Below are positions 34,012-44,873 of a DNA stretch of 64,000 bases, piece after piece. The DNA lies in contig NZ_CP028426.1 in assembly GCF_003010915.2 (NCBI RefSeq), forward strand, positions 496,001 through 560,000. Reading direction: 5' to 3'. The notes beneath the pieces were generated by a model that did no database searches, was not told the origin of the DNA, and was given only the letters and a program-made list of their open reading frames with translations. The DNA comes from Gulosibacter molinativorax (GTDB lineage: Bacteria > Actinomycetota > Actinomycetes > Actinomycetales > Microbacteriaceae). Within the stretch, counting starts at the first letter, position 1; every line of letters begins with the position of its first letter. Made by a program: the position numbers and the translations under genes.

Positions 34012-34110
34012 CGTCGAGTGTCCTCCCTGCGCTGGCATGATCCAGATCAGGTTTGACGGTCGAAGGTTCAGAACCTTCCTCTCAGCCCGGTCCACCGGAC
34101 TCCCGTGTTG
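34012..34110 (-). promoter_or_regulatory. TPP (THI-box) riboswitch
   Basis: On the minus strand the leader contains the two conserved TPP elements: GGGCTGAGAGG (34080-34090) and, after a hairpin GAAGGTTC/GAACCTTC, ACCTGATCTGGATCATGCC (34035-34053) followed by AGCGCAGGGA. It ends about 35 bases before the ThiY start and should shut off the importer operon when TPP binds, probably by hiding the ribosome site or ending transcription. No clear terminator hairpin with a T-run was seen, which favours translational control. Confidence 0.95.
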
Positions 34111-34192
34111 GCGACCACCATAACAACATTTGGCCTACGCCTCAGCCGGCCACGGACTCGTGCGACGTGAGGACGCCCTATGGTGGTCAACC

Positions 34193-34837
34193 ATGACCAA
34201 CCAGATTGATCCCGCATCGACGCTCTCTGGCGTTTCGACAATCACGCCGCAGCAATATGGCGTCGGCGCGCGATTCACTCTCGCCGTCTACGACTCCCGC
34301 TATGCCGAGATCATCGTCGGCGCACTCGAGCGCGCCGACGCATCCGGGCTCACCGTCGACACCGACGACATCTCGACCTTCATCGGCGGAACCGAGCAGC
34401 GCATCCTGGAGTACCTCCGCGACGTGATTGCATTCGCGGCAGACAGCGGCGCGCACGTCTCTGCGTCGATCCTCCTGTCTCGCGGCTGCCCCGGAGAGCT
34501 GCAGTGCGAGCTGCCGCAGGGCGTCGCGGCGCTCGGAGCCGAACCGGTCTCGCTCAAGCCAGCCACCGTGCGCGCTCGTGCGCACTGGTCGCTCTACCCG
34601 CTACTCGACGGCGGCGCGACCATCGATCACATGTCCCCGATCTACGAGGCCATCGAGCAGGCCCGGGCGGATGGAATCTACTCCGGGTCGGACCATTTCG
34701 CGACTCGACTCGACGGTGATCTCGCGGGCGTCCTGACCACCGCGGCGAACGCGTGGATCGCGGTCGGCCACAAGGTGCAGCACGTCACGACCCACCTCTC
34801 GGTTTCAATGAACAGTCCCTCGCTGATGAGCGACTAA
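34193..34837 (+). CDS. ykoF: YkoF-like thiamine/HMP-binding protein
   Basis: The 214-aa soluble protein is a tandem of two ACT-like ferredoxin folds with the Ykof signatures GARFTLAVYDSRYAEIIVGAL and a second copy from about residue 118. Bacillus YkoF binds thiamine and belongs to an HMP/thiamine transport locus. Here it is divergent from the ThiYXZ-like operon, supporting a thiamine salvage role. ATG 34193 is chosen over the upstream in-frame 34130. No riboswitch precedes it. Confidence 0.85.
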   Translation: MTNQIDPASTLSGVSTITPQQYGVGARFTLAVYDSRYAEIIVGALERADASGLTVDTDDISTFIGGTEQRILEYLRDVIAFAADSGAHVSASILLSRGCPGELQCELPQGVAALGAEPVSLKPATVRARAHWSLYPLLDGGATIDHMSPIYEAIEQARADGIYSGSDHFATRLDGDLAGVLTTAANAWIAVGHKVQHVTTHLSVSMNSPSLMSD

Positions 34838-34890
34838 GGATGCTCAACGAGGACCGTGCTCATCGACCTCGTCTCGCTGCCCCTCCGGCC

Positions 34891-34896
34891 TAAACT
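34891..34896 (+). promoter_or_regulatory. -10 box TAAACT, leaderless promoter
   Basis: TAAACT ends 7 bases before ATG 34904. Confidence 0.5.
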
Positions 34897-34903
34897 TGTC
34901 GCT

Positions 34904-35308
34904 ATGAAGCCAACGGATGCGCCGCGAATCCAGTCTCAGCGTCGAGGGCCGGGATCTGGCTGGGCCATTGCTGCGTTTGTCGTAGCGCTCGTCTCGACGC
35001 TCGCGGGCCTGGTGATTGCTCTCTTAGGGGCTCTTTGGGGTGGCATGGCTGTCACCACAGGAGCTCCCGAGCTAGTACAGGTTTCGATCCTGCGGCAGAT
35101 GTACCTCGTGGCACTGCCGCTCCTCGGCCCGCTGGGGCTGGTCACGATCATCCTCGGGATTCTTGCGCTGGTCCGAAGGGCCCGCGGCGCCGCGCTGGGG
35201 CTGGCGATTACGGCGCTCGCGCTCGCGGCCGCATTCTTGATCGCGCTCGCCGTTGGCGTCCCCTTACTTGAGATCGAACCGTGCTTCGACGCGGGATGCG
35301 CGACGTGA
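34904..35308 (+). CDS. Small membrane protein of unknown function
   Basis: The 134-aa protein has a short polar N-terminus, then three hydrophobic segments (about 20-45, 60-90, 100-125) with GLVTIILGILALVRRARGAALGLA between, a layout like DUF4190-type proteins, followed by a tail with two Cys (PCFDAGCAT). It is flanked by ykoF and the arsenic genes but has its own leaderless promoter. No function is recognised. Confidence 0.7.
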   Translation: MKPTDAPRIQSQRRGPGSGWAIAAFVVALVSTLAGLVIALLGALWGGMAVTTGAPELVQVSILRQMYLVALPLLGPLGLVTIILGILALVRRARGAALGLAITALALAAAFLIALAVGVPLLEIEPCFDAGCAT

Positions 35309-35331
35309 CAGTCCGATAGTCGGGCCAGTCG

Positions 35332-35347
35332 ATAGACTCGCGTCTAT
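35332..35347 (+). promoter_or_regulatory. ArsR-like operator 1, overlapping -10 and start codon
   Basis: ATAGAC-TCGC-GTCTAT is a perfect inverted repeat (6-base arms). It overlaps the -10 box TAGACT (35333-35338) and the ATG at 35346, which is 7 bases after that box. A bound ArsR dimer would block the promoter directly. Confidence 0.65.
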
Positions 35348-36259
35348 GAAAACTGGGTCGGAGGCTTCGGAGATGGCGGTGATCGCGGATCCCACGCGGG
35401 CGCGCATGCTGCGACTGATGCGGGATGCCCCCGGAGGCAAGGCGCTTGTCGGTGCCCTGGCGGACTCGCTAGAACTGCGTCAGCCTACGGTCAGTCATCA
35501 CATGAAGGTGCTTCGAGATGCGGGGATCGTGACGGGCAGGCGTGAGGGCCGTCGAGTCTGGTACTCGATCACGCCTGAGTACGGCGAACGTGTCGACGCG
35601 CTGCTCGGGCCAGCTTTGCACGGCGCTGGCTCGCGACCCGACCTCGAACGCATCATCGACGACCTCGTGCAGCGCTACGAGGGGGTGCTGAGTCGGGAAA
35701 CGGTCGCCCACTATGTTCGCGAGAGCTACGGGGTTCTCACCGCCGAACGCGACATCCCGAGGGCGGCATCCCGGACGGCAACCTTCGCCGCGCAGCGCCT
35801 CGATGACTTGCTCCGGCAGGAAGGTGAGCCCGTGGGCCCGCCCGAAGTGCTCTTCGTCTGCGTGCAGAATGCAGGCCGCTCGCAAATGGCGGCCGCAATT
35901 CTGCGGCAACTGGCGGGGGATCGCGTCGTGGTTCGGACCGCCGGTTCCGCGCCCGGACGCGAGGTCCGAACTCCGGTCGTTGCGGCGCTCGACGAGATCG
36001 GAGTCCCGGTTGCGGGGAGTTCCCGAAGCCGCTCCTCGACGAGTCGGTGCGAGCCGCCGACTTTGTCATCACCATGGGTTGCGGGGATGCCTGCCCCGTG
36101 TTTCCGGGTCGGACGTATCTCGATTGGCCGCTCGACGACCCCGAGGGCAAGTCGATCGACGAGGTGCGCGAGATTCGCGACGAGATCGAGGCCCGAGTGC
36201 GGTCGCTGCTGCCGCTGCTGAGCGCTCCTCGATCAGAACTCCGTTCGCGAAATGCATAG
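35346..36259 (+). pseudogene. ArsR-ArsC fusion gene with a frameshift in the ArsC part
   Basis: Residues about 1-100 form an ArsR winged helix (LRQPTVSHHMKVLRDAGIV, RREGRRVWYSI); a linker domain follows. Residues about 165 on form a low-molecular-weight phosphatase-like ArsC with the catalytic loop CVQNAGR (C-x5-R). The frame breaks at a G4 run (36014-36017): adding one G restores EFPKPLLDESVRAADFVITM, then GCGDACPVFPGRTYLDWPL, to a stop at 36257-36259. Either the gene is inactivated in its reductase half or the run is a base-call error. The ArsR half is unaffected. The unshifted frame ends at 36221 with a nonsense tail. Confidence 0.85.
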
Positions 36260-36274
36260 ATATTGGTCTATGAT
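36255..36274 (+). promoter_or_regulatory. ArsR-like operator 2 and -10 box before arsC
   Basis: CATAGATATTGGTCTATG (36255-36272) has perfect 6-base arms CATAGA/TCTATG. It overlaps the -10 box TATGAT (36269-36274), which ends 6 bases before ATG 36281. It resembles operator 1 in its ATAGA/TCTAT arms. Confidence 0.65.
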
Positions 36275-36280
36275 TTAGGT

Positions 36281-36715
36281 ATGAAGAAGAATGAGCCGGC
36301 CGCCGCGCCGAAGCCGACCGTACTGTTCGTGTGCGTCCACAATGCTGGCCGATCCCAAATGGCCGCTGGCTACCTCGAATCCCTCGCGAAGGGGCAGATC
36401 AACGTCCTCTCCGCGGGATCCGCACCGAAGGACTCGGTGAACCCCGTCGCCGTCGCCGCGATGGCGGAGGAGGGAATCGACATTGCGTCGAACGTGCCGA
36501 AACCGCTCACCGAAGCCGCTGCGCAGGAGGCCGACGTGGTCATCACGATGGGTTGCGGCGACGCCTGCCCGTACTACCCAGGCAAGCGCTACGAAGACTG
36601 GGTGCTCAACGACCCCGCGGGTCTTGGCATTGACGACGTTCGCCCCATCCGAGACGAGATTCGCGGTCGCGTCGAAGAGCTCGTGACAGATCTCCTCGGG
36701 GACCGCGTCGCGTGA
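36281..36715 (+). CDS. arsC: Arsenate reductase ArsC (low-molecular-weight phosphatase family)
   Basis: The 144-aa protein has the catalytic P-loop CVHNAGRSQM (C-x5-R) and the conserved TMGCGDACPYYPGKRYEDW segment, which supplies Cys and the acidic residue used in arsenate reduction by thioredoxin- or mycothiol-linked ArsC. It reduces As(V) to As(III) for export. The start is fixed by the -10 spacing. Its TGA overlaps the GTG of the aquaporin gene, which links reduction to efflux. It is a near paralogue of the ArsC half of the upstream fusion. Confidence 0.93.
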   Translation: MKKNEPAAAPKPTVLFVCVHNAGRSQMAAGYLESLAKGQINVLSAGSAPKDSVNPVAVAAMAEEGIDIASNVPKPLTEAAAQEADVVITMGCGDACPYYPGKRYEDWVLNDPAGLGIDDVRPIRDEIRGRVEELVTDLLGDRVA

Positions 36716-37449
36716 GCGAGGCCTCTTCGGTGACTGAACAGCAGCGAGTGACCGCGCCCGGCGAAGGGCCCGCGCCGCTGTGGCGACGGGCCCTCGCCGA
36801 GGCCATCGGGACGGCCGCGCTCGTTGCCGTTGTGGTGGGTTCGGGAATCGCTGCCGTGCAACTGTCGCCGGGTGACGTCGGTCTCCAGCTGCTCGAGAAC
36901 TCGCTCGCAACTACGCTCGGTCTCGCGGTGCTGATCGCGATGTTTCAAAACCTGTCGGGCGCCCATTTCAACCCGGTCGTGACTCTGGTTGATCGGCTGC
37001 TCGGCTCGACCGCGCGTCCTCTCGACCTGTCGGTCTACATCGGCGCTCAAGTTCTCGGCGGAATCGGCGGCGCAATACTGGCGAACCTCATGTTCGAGGT
37101 GCCGACCGCGATTGGAACGAACGACCGGGCGACTGCCGGAAATCTGCTCAGCGAGGTGGTCGCCACCGCCGGACTCGTGCTTGTGATCTTCGCGCTCGTC
37201 CGCACCGGTCGCAGCGCGGTCGTCGCGCCAGCGGTCGGCGCGTACATCGGTGCCGCGTATTGGTTCACGGCGTCAACGTCGTTTGCCAACCCGGCAGTCA
37301 CGATCGGGCGAGTCTTCACCGACACGTTCGCCGGCATCGCTCCGACGGCCTCGCTGTGGTTCGTCGGTGCACAGCTCGTGGGCGGCGCGCTCGCCATCGT
37401 GCTCGTGCGCGTGCTGTTCCCGCGGCCCGGTGCGGCCGCGGGTCGCTAG
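36712..37449 (+). CDS. MIP/aquaporin-family channel, probable arsenite exit channel
   Basis: The 245-aa channel has six spans and both pore loops: AHFNPVVTL and SFANPAVTI (NPV and NPA boxes). The GTG start overlaps arsC by 4 bases. In several bacteria an aquaglyceroporin (AqpS type) replaces ArsB in ars operons and lets As(III) leak out after reduction. No ArsB or Acr3 gene is present here, so that role is likely though inferred. The stop overlaps the end of the convergent methyltransferase gene by 4 bases. Confidence 0.85.
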   Translation: MSEASSVTEQQRVTAPGEGPAPLWRRALAEAIGTAALVAVVVGSGIAAVQLSPGDVGLQLLENSLATTLGLAVLIAMFQNLSGAHFNPVVTLVDRLLGSTARPLDLSVYIGAQVLGGIGGAILANLMFEVPTAIGTNDRATAGNLLSEVVATAGLVLVIFALVRTGRSAVVAPAVGAYIGAAYWFTASTSFANPAVTIGRVFTDTFAGIAPTASLWFVGAQLVGGALAIVLVRVLFPRPGAAAGR

Positions 37450-38258
37450 ACGCGCGCGAGCAGCTCGACGTTCGGGATCACGTAGGTCGCGTCAGGGTGC
37501 GCACCCCAGGCTCGCCAGGCAGCCACCATCGCGTCGACCGCGTCGGGCCCGACTCCCTGCGCCTTTGCCTGCGCTCGGAACGTCGGGCCTCCGACGCGGT
37601 TCGCTTGGCTCTCGCCCCAGCCTCGACATGCCTCTGTCGTCGCGTAACACCAGTTCGAGCTGCTGATCGTGACGTTGTGCAGACCGGCGGCACGCGCCCA
37701 GGCGCGAAGGTGACGACCGGCATCCGGCTCGGCACGATTCGACCGCGCAATCTGTCGATAGGTCTGGCGCCAATGCTCGAGCTCAGGCAGCTCGGGGAAC
37801 CAGTGCGTAGCGAGGTAGTCGGCGTCCCGAACGGCAAGTTGCCCGCCGCGGCGGGTGACGCGCGCCATTTCCCGCAGCGCCCGCACCGGGTCGGTGAGGT
37901 GCTGCAGCACCTGGTGGGCATGCGTCACGTCGAACGTGTCGTCCGCGAACGGAAGATTGAGGGCGTCACCGCGCACAAACGCGGTGCGCTCGTCGCCACG
38001 GGCCGCGGCGTTCTGCCGAGCGGTTTCGAACGGCGCATCCGTATTCTCGACGCCGACAACTTCGCCCGGCGCGACGGCCTCCGCCAAGTCGAGCGTGATC
38101 GTTGCCGGCCCAAACCCCACATCCAGCACGCGCATCCCGGGTTCAAGGAAGGGGAGCAGGTACGCGGCCGAATTCGCCGCCGTTCGAGCGGCGTGGGAGG
38201 CGAGCACCGCCGACTCGTGGCCGTGGCTGTACTGGGGTGACGAACGCGAGTGGCTCAT
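37446..38258 (-). CDS. Class I SAM-dependent methyltransferase (UbiE/type 11)
   Basis: The 270-aa protein has motif I VLDVGFGPATITL, an acidic motif II VVGVENTD, DALNLPFADDTFDV and the post-motif HAHQVLQHLTDP. The substrate is unknown; it lacks the clustered cysteines expected of ArsM, so it is not an arsenite methyltransferase in spite of its position. ATG 38258 is supported by TACGAT 6 bases upstream; ATG 38300 is in frame but would overlap the promoter. Confidence 0.85.
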   Translation of the reverse strand: MSHSRSSPQYSHGHESAVLASHAARTAANSAAYLLPFLEPGMRVLDVGFGPATITLDLAEAVAPGEVVGVENTDAPFETARQNAAARGDERTAFVRGDALNLPFADDTFDVTHAHQVLQHLTDPVRALREMARVTRRGGQLAVRDADYLATHWFPELPELEHWRQTYRQIARSNRAEPDAGRHLRAWARAAGLHNVTISSSNWCYATTEACRGWGESQANRVGGPTFRAQAKAQGVGPDAVDAMVAAWRAWGAHPDATYVIPNVELLARV

Positions 38259-38264
38259 CGCTGC

Positions 38265-38270
38265 ATCGTA
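38265..38270 (-). promoter_or_regulatory. -10 box TACGAT, leaderless promoter of the methyltransferase
   Basis: TACGAT on the minus strand ends 6 bases before ATG 38258. Confidence 0.5.
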
Positions 38271-38333
38271 CGCCCGTCGGGTGTCGTCGAAGATTCTCAA
38301 CGACGCGGGCGTGTTTCGTGCGAGAGTTGCGGG

Positions 38334-39338
38334 ATGCGGTCGAAGTCGGCAATGCGCACGAGGTCACGAGCCCCGATTACTCGCGAAACACGAGGTGGCG
38401 AATTCGTGTACGTCCGCGACGGACGCATCATCACGAATGAGCGGGAAATCGAGCGAATCCAATCGCTCGCGATCCCGCCCGCGTGGACCGACGTGGAGAT
38501 CGCGCGTTCGCCGCGCGCCAAGGTGCTCGCTCGGGGCAGGGATGCGGCTGGCCGCACCCAGCGCCTGTATCGGCCGGGCTTTCGGCGGCAGCAGGAGCTC
38601 GCAAAGTTCGAGCGAATCGTCCGATTCGGGCAGGGGTTGCCGCGACTCAGACAACAGGTCGAGCGCGACCTGCGACGTCGGACGTTTTCTCGAGACAAGA
38701 CCGTCGCGTGCGTCGTTCGGCTCATCGATCAGGAGTTTTTCCGCGTCGGCAATCTCGAGTATGCGAAGAAGCACGAGAGCTACGGAGTCACCACGCTGCG
38801 ACGACGACACGTGCGCGTGACCGCGACGAGCGTGACCATGGAGTTCGTCGGCAAGAGCGGGAAGTTTCACCGGTACGTCGTACGCGATCGCCGTCTCGCC
38901 AGGTTGATCGGTGAGTTGCGAGACATGCCGGGCTACGAGGTGTTTCGTTTCCTTGACGAGGATGGCTCGCTGCGGACCGTGAGGAGCCGCGACGTCAACG
39001 AGTACGTCAAGGCCGCGCTCGGAGAGGAGTTCTCGGCCAAGGATTTCCGCACCTGGGGAGGCTCCGTGCTCGCGCTCACGCAGTTCCTGGCGATCGACCC
39101 GAGCGAGGACCGGGCCAAGGCCGTCCGCAAGGCAGTTGTTGCCGTGGCCGAGCGGCTCGGGAACACACCCGCCGTGACCCAATCGTCCTATATCGACCCG
39201 CGAGTCATCGAAGCGTTTGAGGATGGCACTGTCGATTCGCTCCGTCGCGGCATGTCGAGGATGAAACCCAGGCCCTACCTGAGCCGCGAGGAGCAGTGTC
39301 TGCTGCGGCTGTACAAGCGCAAGCGTGGCGCGGCGTAG
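38334..39338 (+). CDS. DNA topoisomerase IB (poxvirus-like)
   Basis: The 334-aa enzyme relaxes supercoils through a 3'-phosphotyrosyl link. The N-terminal domain has SLAIPPAWTDVEIA and GRDAAGRTQRLYRP, then the catalytic domain with KDKTVA-like RDKTVACVVRLID, KKHESYGVTTLRRRHV, KDFRTWGGSVLAL and the active tyrosine in QSSYIDPRVIEAF near the end. The length is normal. ATG 38334 is chosen; the upstream frame to 38250 overlaps the divergent methyltransferase start. It ends 12 bases before the convergent peptidase gene. Confidence 0.93.
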   Translation: MRSKSAMRTRSRAPITRETRGGEFVYVRDGRIITNEREIERIQSLAIPPAWTDVEIARSPRAKVLARGRDAAGRTQRLYRPGFRRQQELAKFERIVRFGQGLPRLRQQVERDLRRRTFSRDKTVACVVRLIDQEFFRVGNLEYAKKHESYGVTTLRRRHVRVTATSVTMEFVGKSGKFHRYVVRDRRLARLIGELRDMPGYEVFRFLDEDGSLRTVRSRDVNEYVKAALGEEFSAKDFRTWGGSVLALTQFLAIDPSEDRAKAVRKAVVAVAERLGNTPAVTQSSYIDPRVIEAFEDGTVDSLRRGMSRMKPRPYLSREEQCLLRLYKRKRGAA

Positions 39339-39350
39339 CCGACCCGACGC

Positions 39351-40712
39351 TCAGCCGCCGAGAACGATTTCGGCGAGCGCCCGCGTGGTGAGGTCGATCG
39401 ACTCGACGTCGACGCGCTCGTTGTGTGCGTGCAGGCGATTTCGAAACTCGTCGAGCGGTAGTCGCGGCGAGAACAGTCCAAAGCCGTAGACGTGGGTTCC
39501 CATTGCCCGCAAGAACCGACCGTCGCTCCCTCCGGGGCCGATCCCCGCGGCGGGAATCGCTTCGGGGTAGTGCTTGGCGAACACGGCCAGGATGCGGTCG
39601 TACAGCCAGGTACCGACAGGCGAGACGTTGCCCGGAGTGAACACCGAACCGCTGATGCGGACGATGTCTCGCCACGGTGCAAGGGCCTCATCCAGCCACC
39701 GGTCGAGGTCCTCCTCCGTCTGTCCGGGCAAGACCCGGATATCGAGATCGATGGTCGCCTCGCCCGGGATTACGTTGAGTTTGTCGCCAGCGCGGACGAT
39801 GTTGGGCGACACCGTCATGTGGGTGAGCGCATGCCCGAGGCCGGCGAGAGACCCGAGTGCCGGCAGCGCGGAGTCCAGACGCTCCGGATCGGTGAGCGCC
39901 TCGGTGGCCTCGGGATCGAGGTGCAGTGCTCGCACGAAGCTGGGCCAGTAGGGGAGGACCACCGGCGGCGCGGGGTTTCGGGAGAGCTGCAGCACGATCT
40001 CGGCGGCGGCCTCGGCGGCGCTTCGGGAGCCCCACGGCACGGCCGCGTGTCCGGGTACGCCGGTGATGTGGATGCGCCGAGGCGCCCTGCCCTTCTCTCC
40101 GATACCGACCGTGATCCCGGAATCGGGTCGAGTGGGATCCAGGAGCACCCCGCCCTGCTCGGTCAGCGCGTAGTCGGCCCGTAAAAGGTCGGGGCGATGC
40201 TCGGCCATCCACGCGGTGCCGAAGTCACCCCCCGCCTCTTCGTCGGCGACCGCGACAAACACGAGGTCACCGTCGAGCATGGTTCCCGACTCGATCGCTC
40301 GCTTCGTCACGACCGCCATCGCGGCGGTCAGCGTCAGCATGTCGATCGCGCCACGACCCCAGACCTCGCCGTCGACGACCTCTCCACTGAACGGTCCGTG
40401 CGTCCACCCCGACTTCTCGACGGGGACGACGTCGAGGTGACCGAGCAGCAGCAGCGAATGAGCTGAGGGGTCTCGTCCCGCAACTCGGACGACGAGCGAA
40501 CCTCGACCCGGGTGCGGCTCGACAACTTGGACCGTCACCCCAGCGGCCTCCAGCGCGTCACCGAAGAACGATTGCAGCGTGCGTACGCTGAGGATCTCAT
40601 TGCCCGAGTCTGGGGTGCCATCGTTCACGGCAGCGTTGCGGATCAGCGCCTGCAAGAGGCTCGTGGTATCGGCGGTGAGGCGCGAAATCCGCTGGATTGG
40701 TGGGCGTGTCAT
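39351..40712 (-). CDS. M20-family metallopeptidase/deacylase
   Basis: The 453-aa zinc hydrolase has LLLLGHLDVVPVEKSGW (metal His and Asp), GRGAIDMLTLTAAM (bridging Asp), VADEEAGGDFG (catalytic Glu-Glu) and a C-terminal metal His in RLHAHNERV. It belongs to the ArgE/DapE/CPG2 group and may release amino acids from peptides or N-acyl amino acids. ATG 40712 is chosen as TACCGT lies 7 bases upstream; GTG 40730 is in frame. Confidence 0.9.
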   Translation of the reverse strand: MTRPPIQRISRLTADTTSLLQALIRNAAVNDGTPDSGNEILSVRTLQSFFGDALEAAGVTVQVVEPHPGRGSLVVRVAGRDPSAHSLLLLGHLDVVPVEKSGWTHGPFSGEVVDGEVWGRGAIDMLTLTAAMAVVTKRAIESGTMLDGDLVFVAVADEEAGGDFGTAWMAEHRPDLLRADYALTEQGGVLLDPTRPDSGITVGIGEKGRAPRRIHITGVPGHAAVPWGSRSAAEAAAEIVLQLSRNPAPPVVLPYWPSFVRALHLDPEATEALTDPERLDSALPALGSLAGLGHALTHMTVSPNIVRAGDKLNVIPGEATIDLDIRVLPGQTEEDLDRWLDEALAPWRDIVRISGSVFTPGNVSPVGTWLYDRILAVFAKHYPEAIPAAGIGPGGSDGRFLRAMGTHVYGFGLFSPRLPLDEFRNRLHAHNERVDVESIDLTTRALAEIVLGG

Positions 40713-40719
40713 GAGTGCC

Positions 40720-40725
40720 ACGGTA
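40720..40725 (-). promoter_or_regulatory. -10 box TACCGT, leaderless promoter of the M20 peptidase
   Basis: TACCGT on the minus strand ends 7 bases before ATG 40712. Confidence 0.45.
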
Positions 40726-40860
40726 CTCACTCCGATGAAAGGTTCATGCGAACGTTCGCCATCACGCGGCGGGCTCGCACCCTTTCAGTTCGGTGGTTTT
40801 TCGGTGAACTCGTGGCATGCTCGTTCAACATCGAGGGCACCGGCGGGCGAAAGGCGTGTC

Positions 40861-43469
<2,609 letters not shown>

Positions 43470-43488
43470 CCGCCGCACCCTTGGCTAG

Positions 43489-43527
43489 ACGGGGCCCTCG
43501 ACGAGAGATTCTCGGCGAGGGCCCCGT
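43489..43527 (+). terminator. Hairpin terminator after argG
   Basis: Arms ACGGGGCCCTCG and CGAGGGCCCCGT are perfectly complementary (12 bp) around a 15-base loop. No T-run follows, as is common in high-GC actinobacteria. Confidence 0.7.
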
Positions 43528-43612
43528 CCATGTGTCTGAGACTCAATACTCAGCAAATCGGTTACCCAGCAAACCGTTCGATGGGATAGAGCCGGACACA
43601 AGGTTGTATCCC

Positions 43613-43618
43613 TAACTT
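43613..43618 (+). promoter_or_regulatory. -10 box TAACTT, leaderless promoter of the VOC gene
   Basis: TAACTT ends 6 bases before ATG 43625. Confidence 0.45.
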
Positions 43619-43624
43619 TAAGTC

Positions 43625-43981
43625 ATGAAACACATCCATCACGCAATCGATTACATCGAGCTGTTCTCGGTCGATCTCGATTCCGCGCGCACGTTCTACG
43701 AGGACGTCTTCGGGTGGCAGTTCACCGAGTATGGTCCCGACTATCTCGGTATCAAGTCGCCCTTAGGTAAGGGCGAGATCGGCGGAATCGCCGGCGGGCG
43801 AAAGCCCACCCACGGTGGACCGCTCGTCCTGCTGTTCTCCGAAGACCTCGACGCGACCGAGACCAACATCGTGGCGAACGGCGGCAACATCACGAAGGCA
43901 CCATACGAGTTCCCTGGCGGGCGCCGCCTCCACTTCCGTGACCCGTGCGGGAACGAACTCGGGGTCTGGTCCGAGCGGTAG
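43625..43981 (+). CDS. VOC-family protein (glyoxalase/bleomycin-resistance-like)
   Basis: The 118-aa protein is a single VOC module: HAIDYIELFSVDLDSARTFYEDVFGW at the start region, and a C-terminal HFRDPCGNELGVW strand. Metal-binding His and Glu are present at the usual places (HAIDYIEL, LHFRD, NELG). The substrate is unknown. Its own leaderless promoter suggests it is monocistronic. Confidence 0.85.
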   Translation: MKHIHHAIDYIELFSVDLDSARTFYEDVFGWQFTEYGPDYLGIKSPLGKGEIGGIAGGRKPTHGGPLVLLFSEDLDATETNIVANGGNITKAPYEFPGGRRLHFRDPCGNELGVWSER

Positions 43982-44011
43982 TCGCGCATCCCGCCGCCAG
44001 GAGCCTTAATT

Positions 44012-44017
44012 TAGGCT
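44012..44017 (+). promoter_or_regulatory. -10 box TAGGCT, leaderless promoter of ppk2
   Basis: TAGGCT ends 7 bases before ATG 44025, identical in sequence and spacing to the argG promoter. Confidence 0.6.
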
Positions 44018-44024
44018 TGCACGC

Positions 44025-44861
44025 ATGTCGAAATTCGATCACGTCAATGAAGCCGCGAAACCTCCGAAGCTCAACAAGGCCGCCTATGAGACCGAGCTGA
44101 AACGGCTCCAGGCCAAACTTGTCGAGCTGCAGCAGTGGGTGATCGAGAACGACGAGCGCGTCATCCTCATCTTCGAGGGACGGGATGCGGCGGGCAAGGG
44201 TTCCGCGATCAAACGCATCAACCAGTACCTCAACCCGCGTCATGCCCGCATCGTCGCGCTGCCGAAACCGACCGATCGGGAGCGCTCCCAGTGGTACTTC
44301 CAGCGTTATGTCGAACACCTGCCCGCGGCGGGTGAGATCGTGATTTTCGATCGCTCCTGGTACAACCGTGCCGGGGTCGAGCGAGTCATGGGGTTCTGCA
44401 CCGAGAAGGAGTACCACCGGTTCCTGCGCCAGGCGCCGATATTCGAGCGGATGCTTACGGAGGATGGGATCCACCTCGCGAAGTACTGGTTCTCCGTATC
44501 GGACGCGGAGCAGGAGCTGCGGTTCCGGTCACGAGCCGACGACCCGATGCGCCGGTGGAAGCTCTCGCCGATGGACGTCGAGTCGATCAATCGGTGGGAG
44601 GACTACTCGCGGGCGAAGGACAGCATGTTCGCGGCGACTGACCTGCCCGGAATCCGCTGGGTCACCGTCGAGAGCGAGGACAAGAAGCGCTCGCGCATCA
44701 ACGTGATCAACGACATCCTGAACCGCATCCCGTGGGAGCGGGTCGAGCCGCGCGAAATCGAAATCCCGGAGCGGCCGAAGGAGCGCGAGACGGCATACGA
44801 GCGCCCCGACCGCAGCGATTTTGAGTACGCGGAGGATGTCGCGGCAAAGCTCGAGGCTTAG
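44025..44861 (+). CDS. ppk2: Polyphosphate kinase 2
   Basis: The 278-aa one-domain PPK2 moves phosphate between polyphosphate and nucleotides. Walker A is EGRDAAGKGS (51-60); the Walker B/lid region is IFDRSWYNRAGVERVMGFC. The length and single domain fit class I, which makes NTPs from NDPs. It lies 5 kb from a CYTH-CHAD gene that probably binds polyphosphate. Confidence 0.94.
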   Translation: MSKFDHVNEAAKPPKLNKAAYETELKRLQAKLVELQQWVIENDERVILIFEGRDAAGKGSAIKRINQYLNPRHARIVALPKPTDRERSQWYFQRYVEHLPAAGEIVIFDRSWYNRAGVERVMGFCTEKEYHRFLRQAPIFERMLTEDGIHLAKYWFSVSDAEQELRFRSRADDPMRRWKLSPMDVESINRWEDYSRAKDSMFAATDLPGIRWVTVESEDKKRSRINVINDILNRIPWERVEPREIEIPERPKERETAYERPDRSDFEYAEDVAAKLEA

Positions 44862-44873
44862 CGAACAGTCTCG

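Noticed and set aside
37446..38258. Methyltransferase beside the arsenic genes as ArsM
   Set aside because: It is convergent with them, has its own promoter and lacks the conserved cysteines of arsenite methyltransferases.
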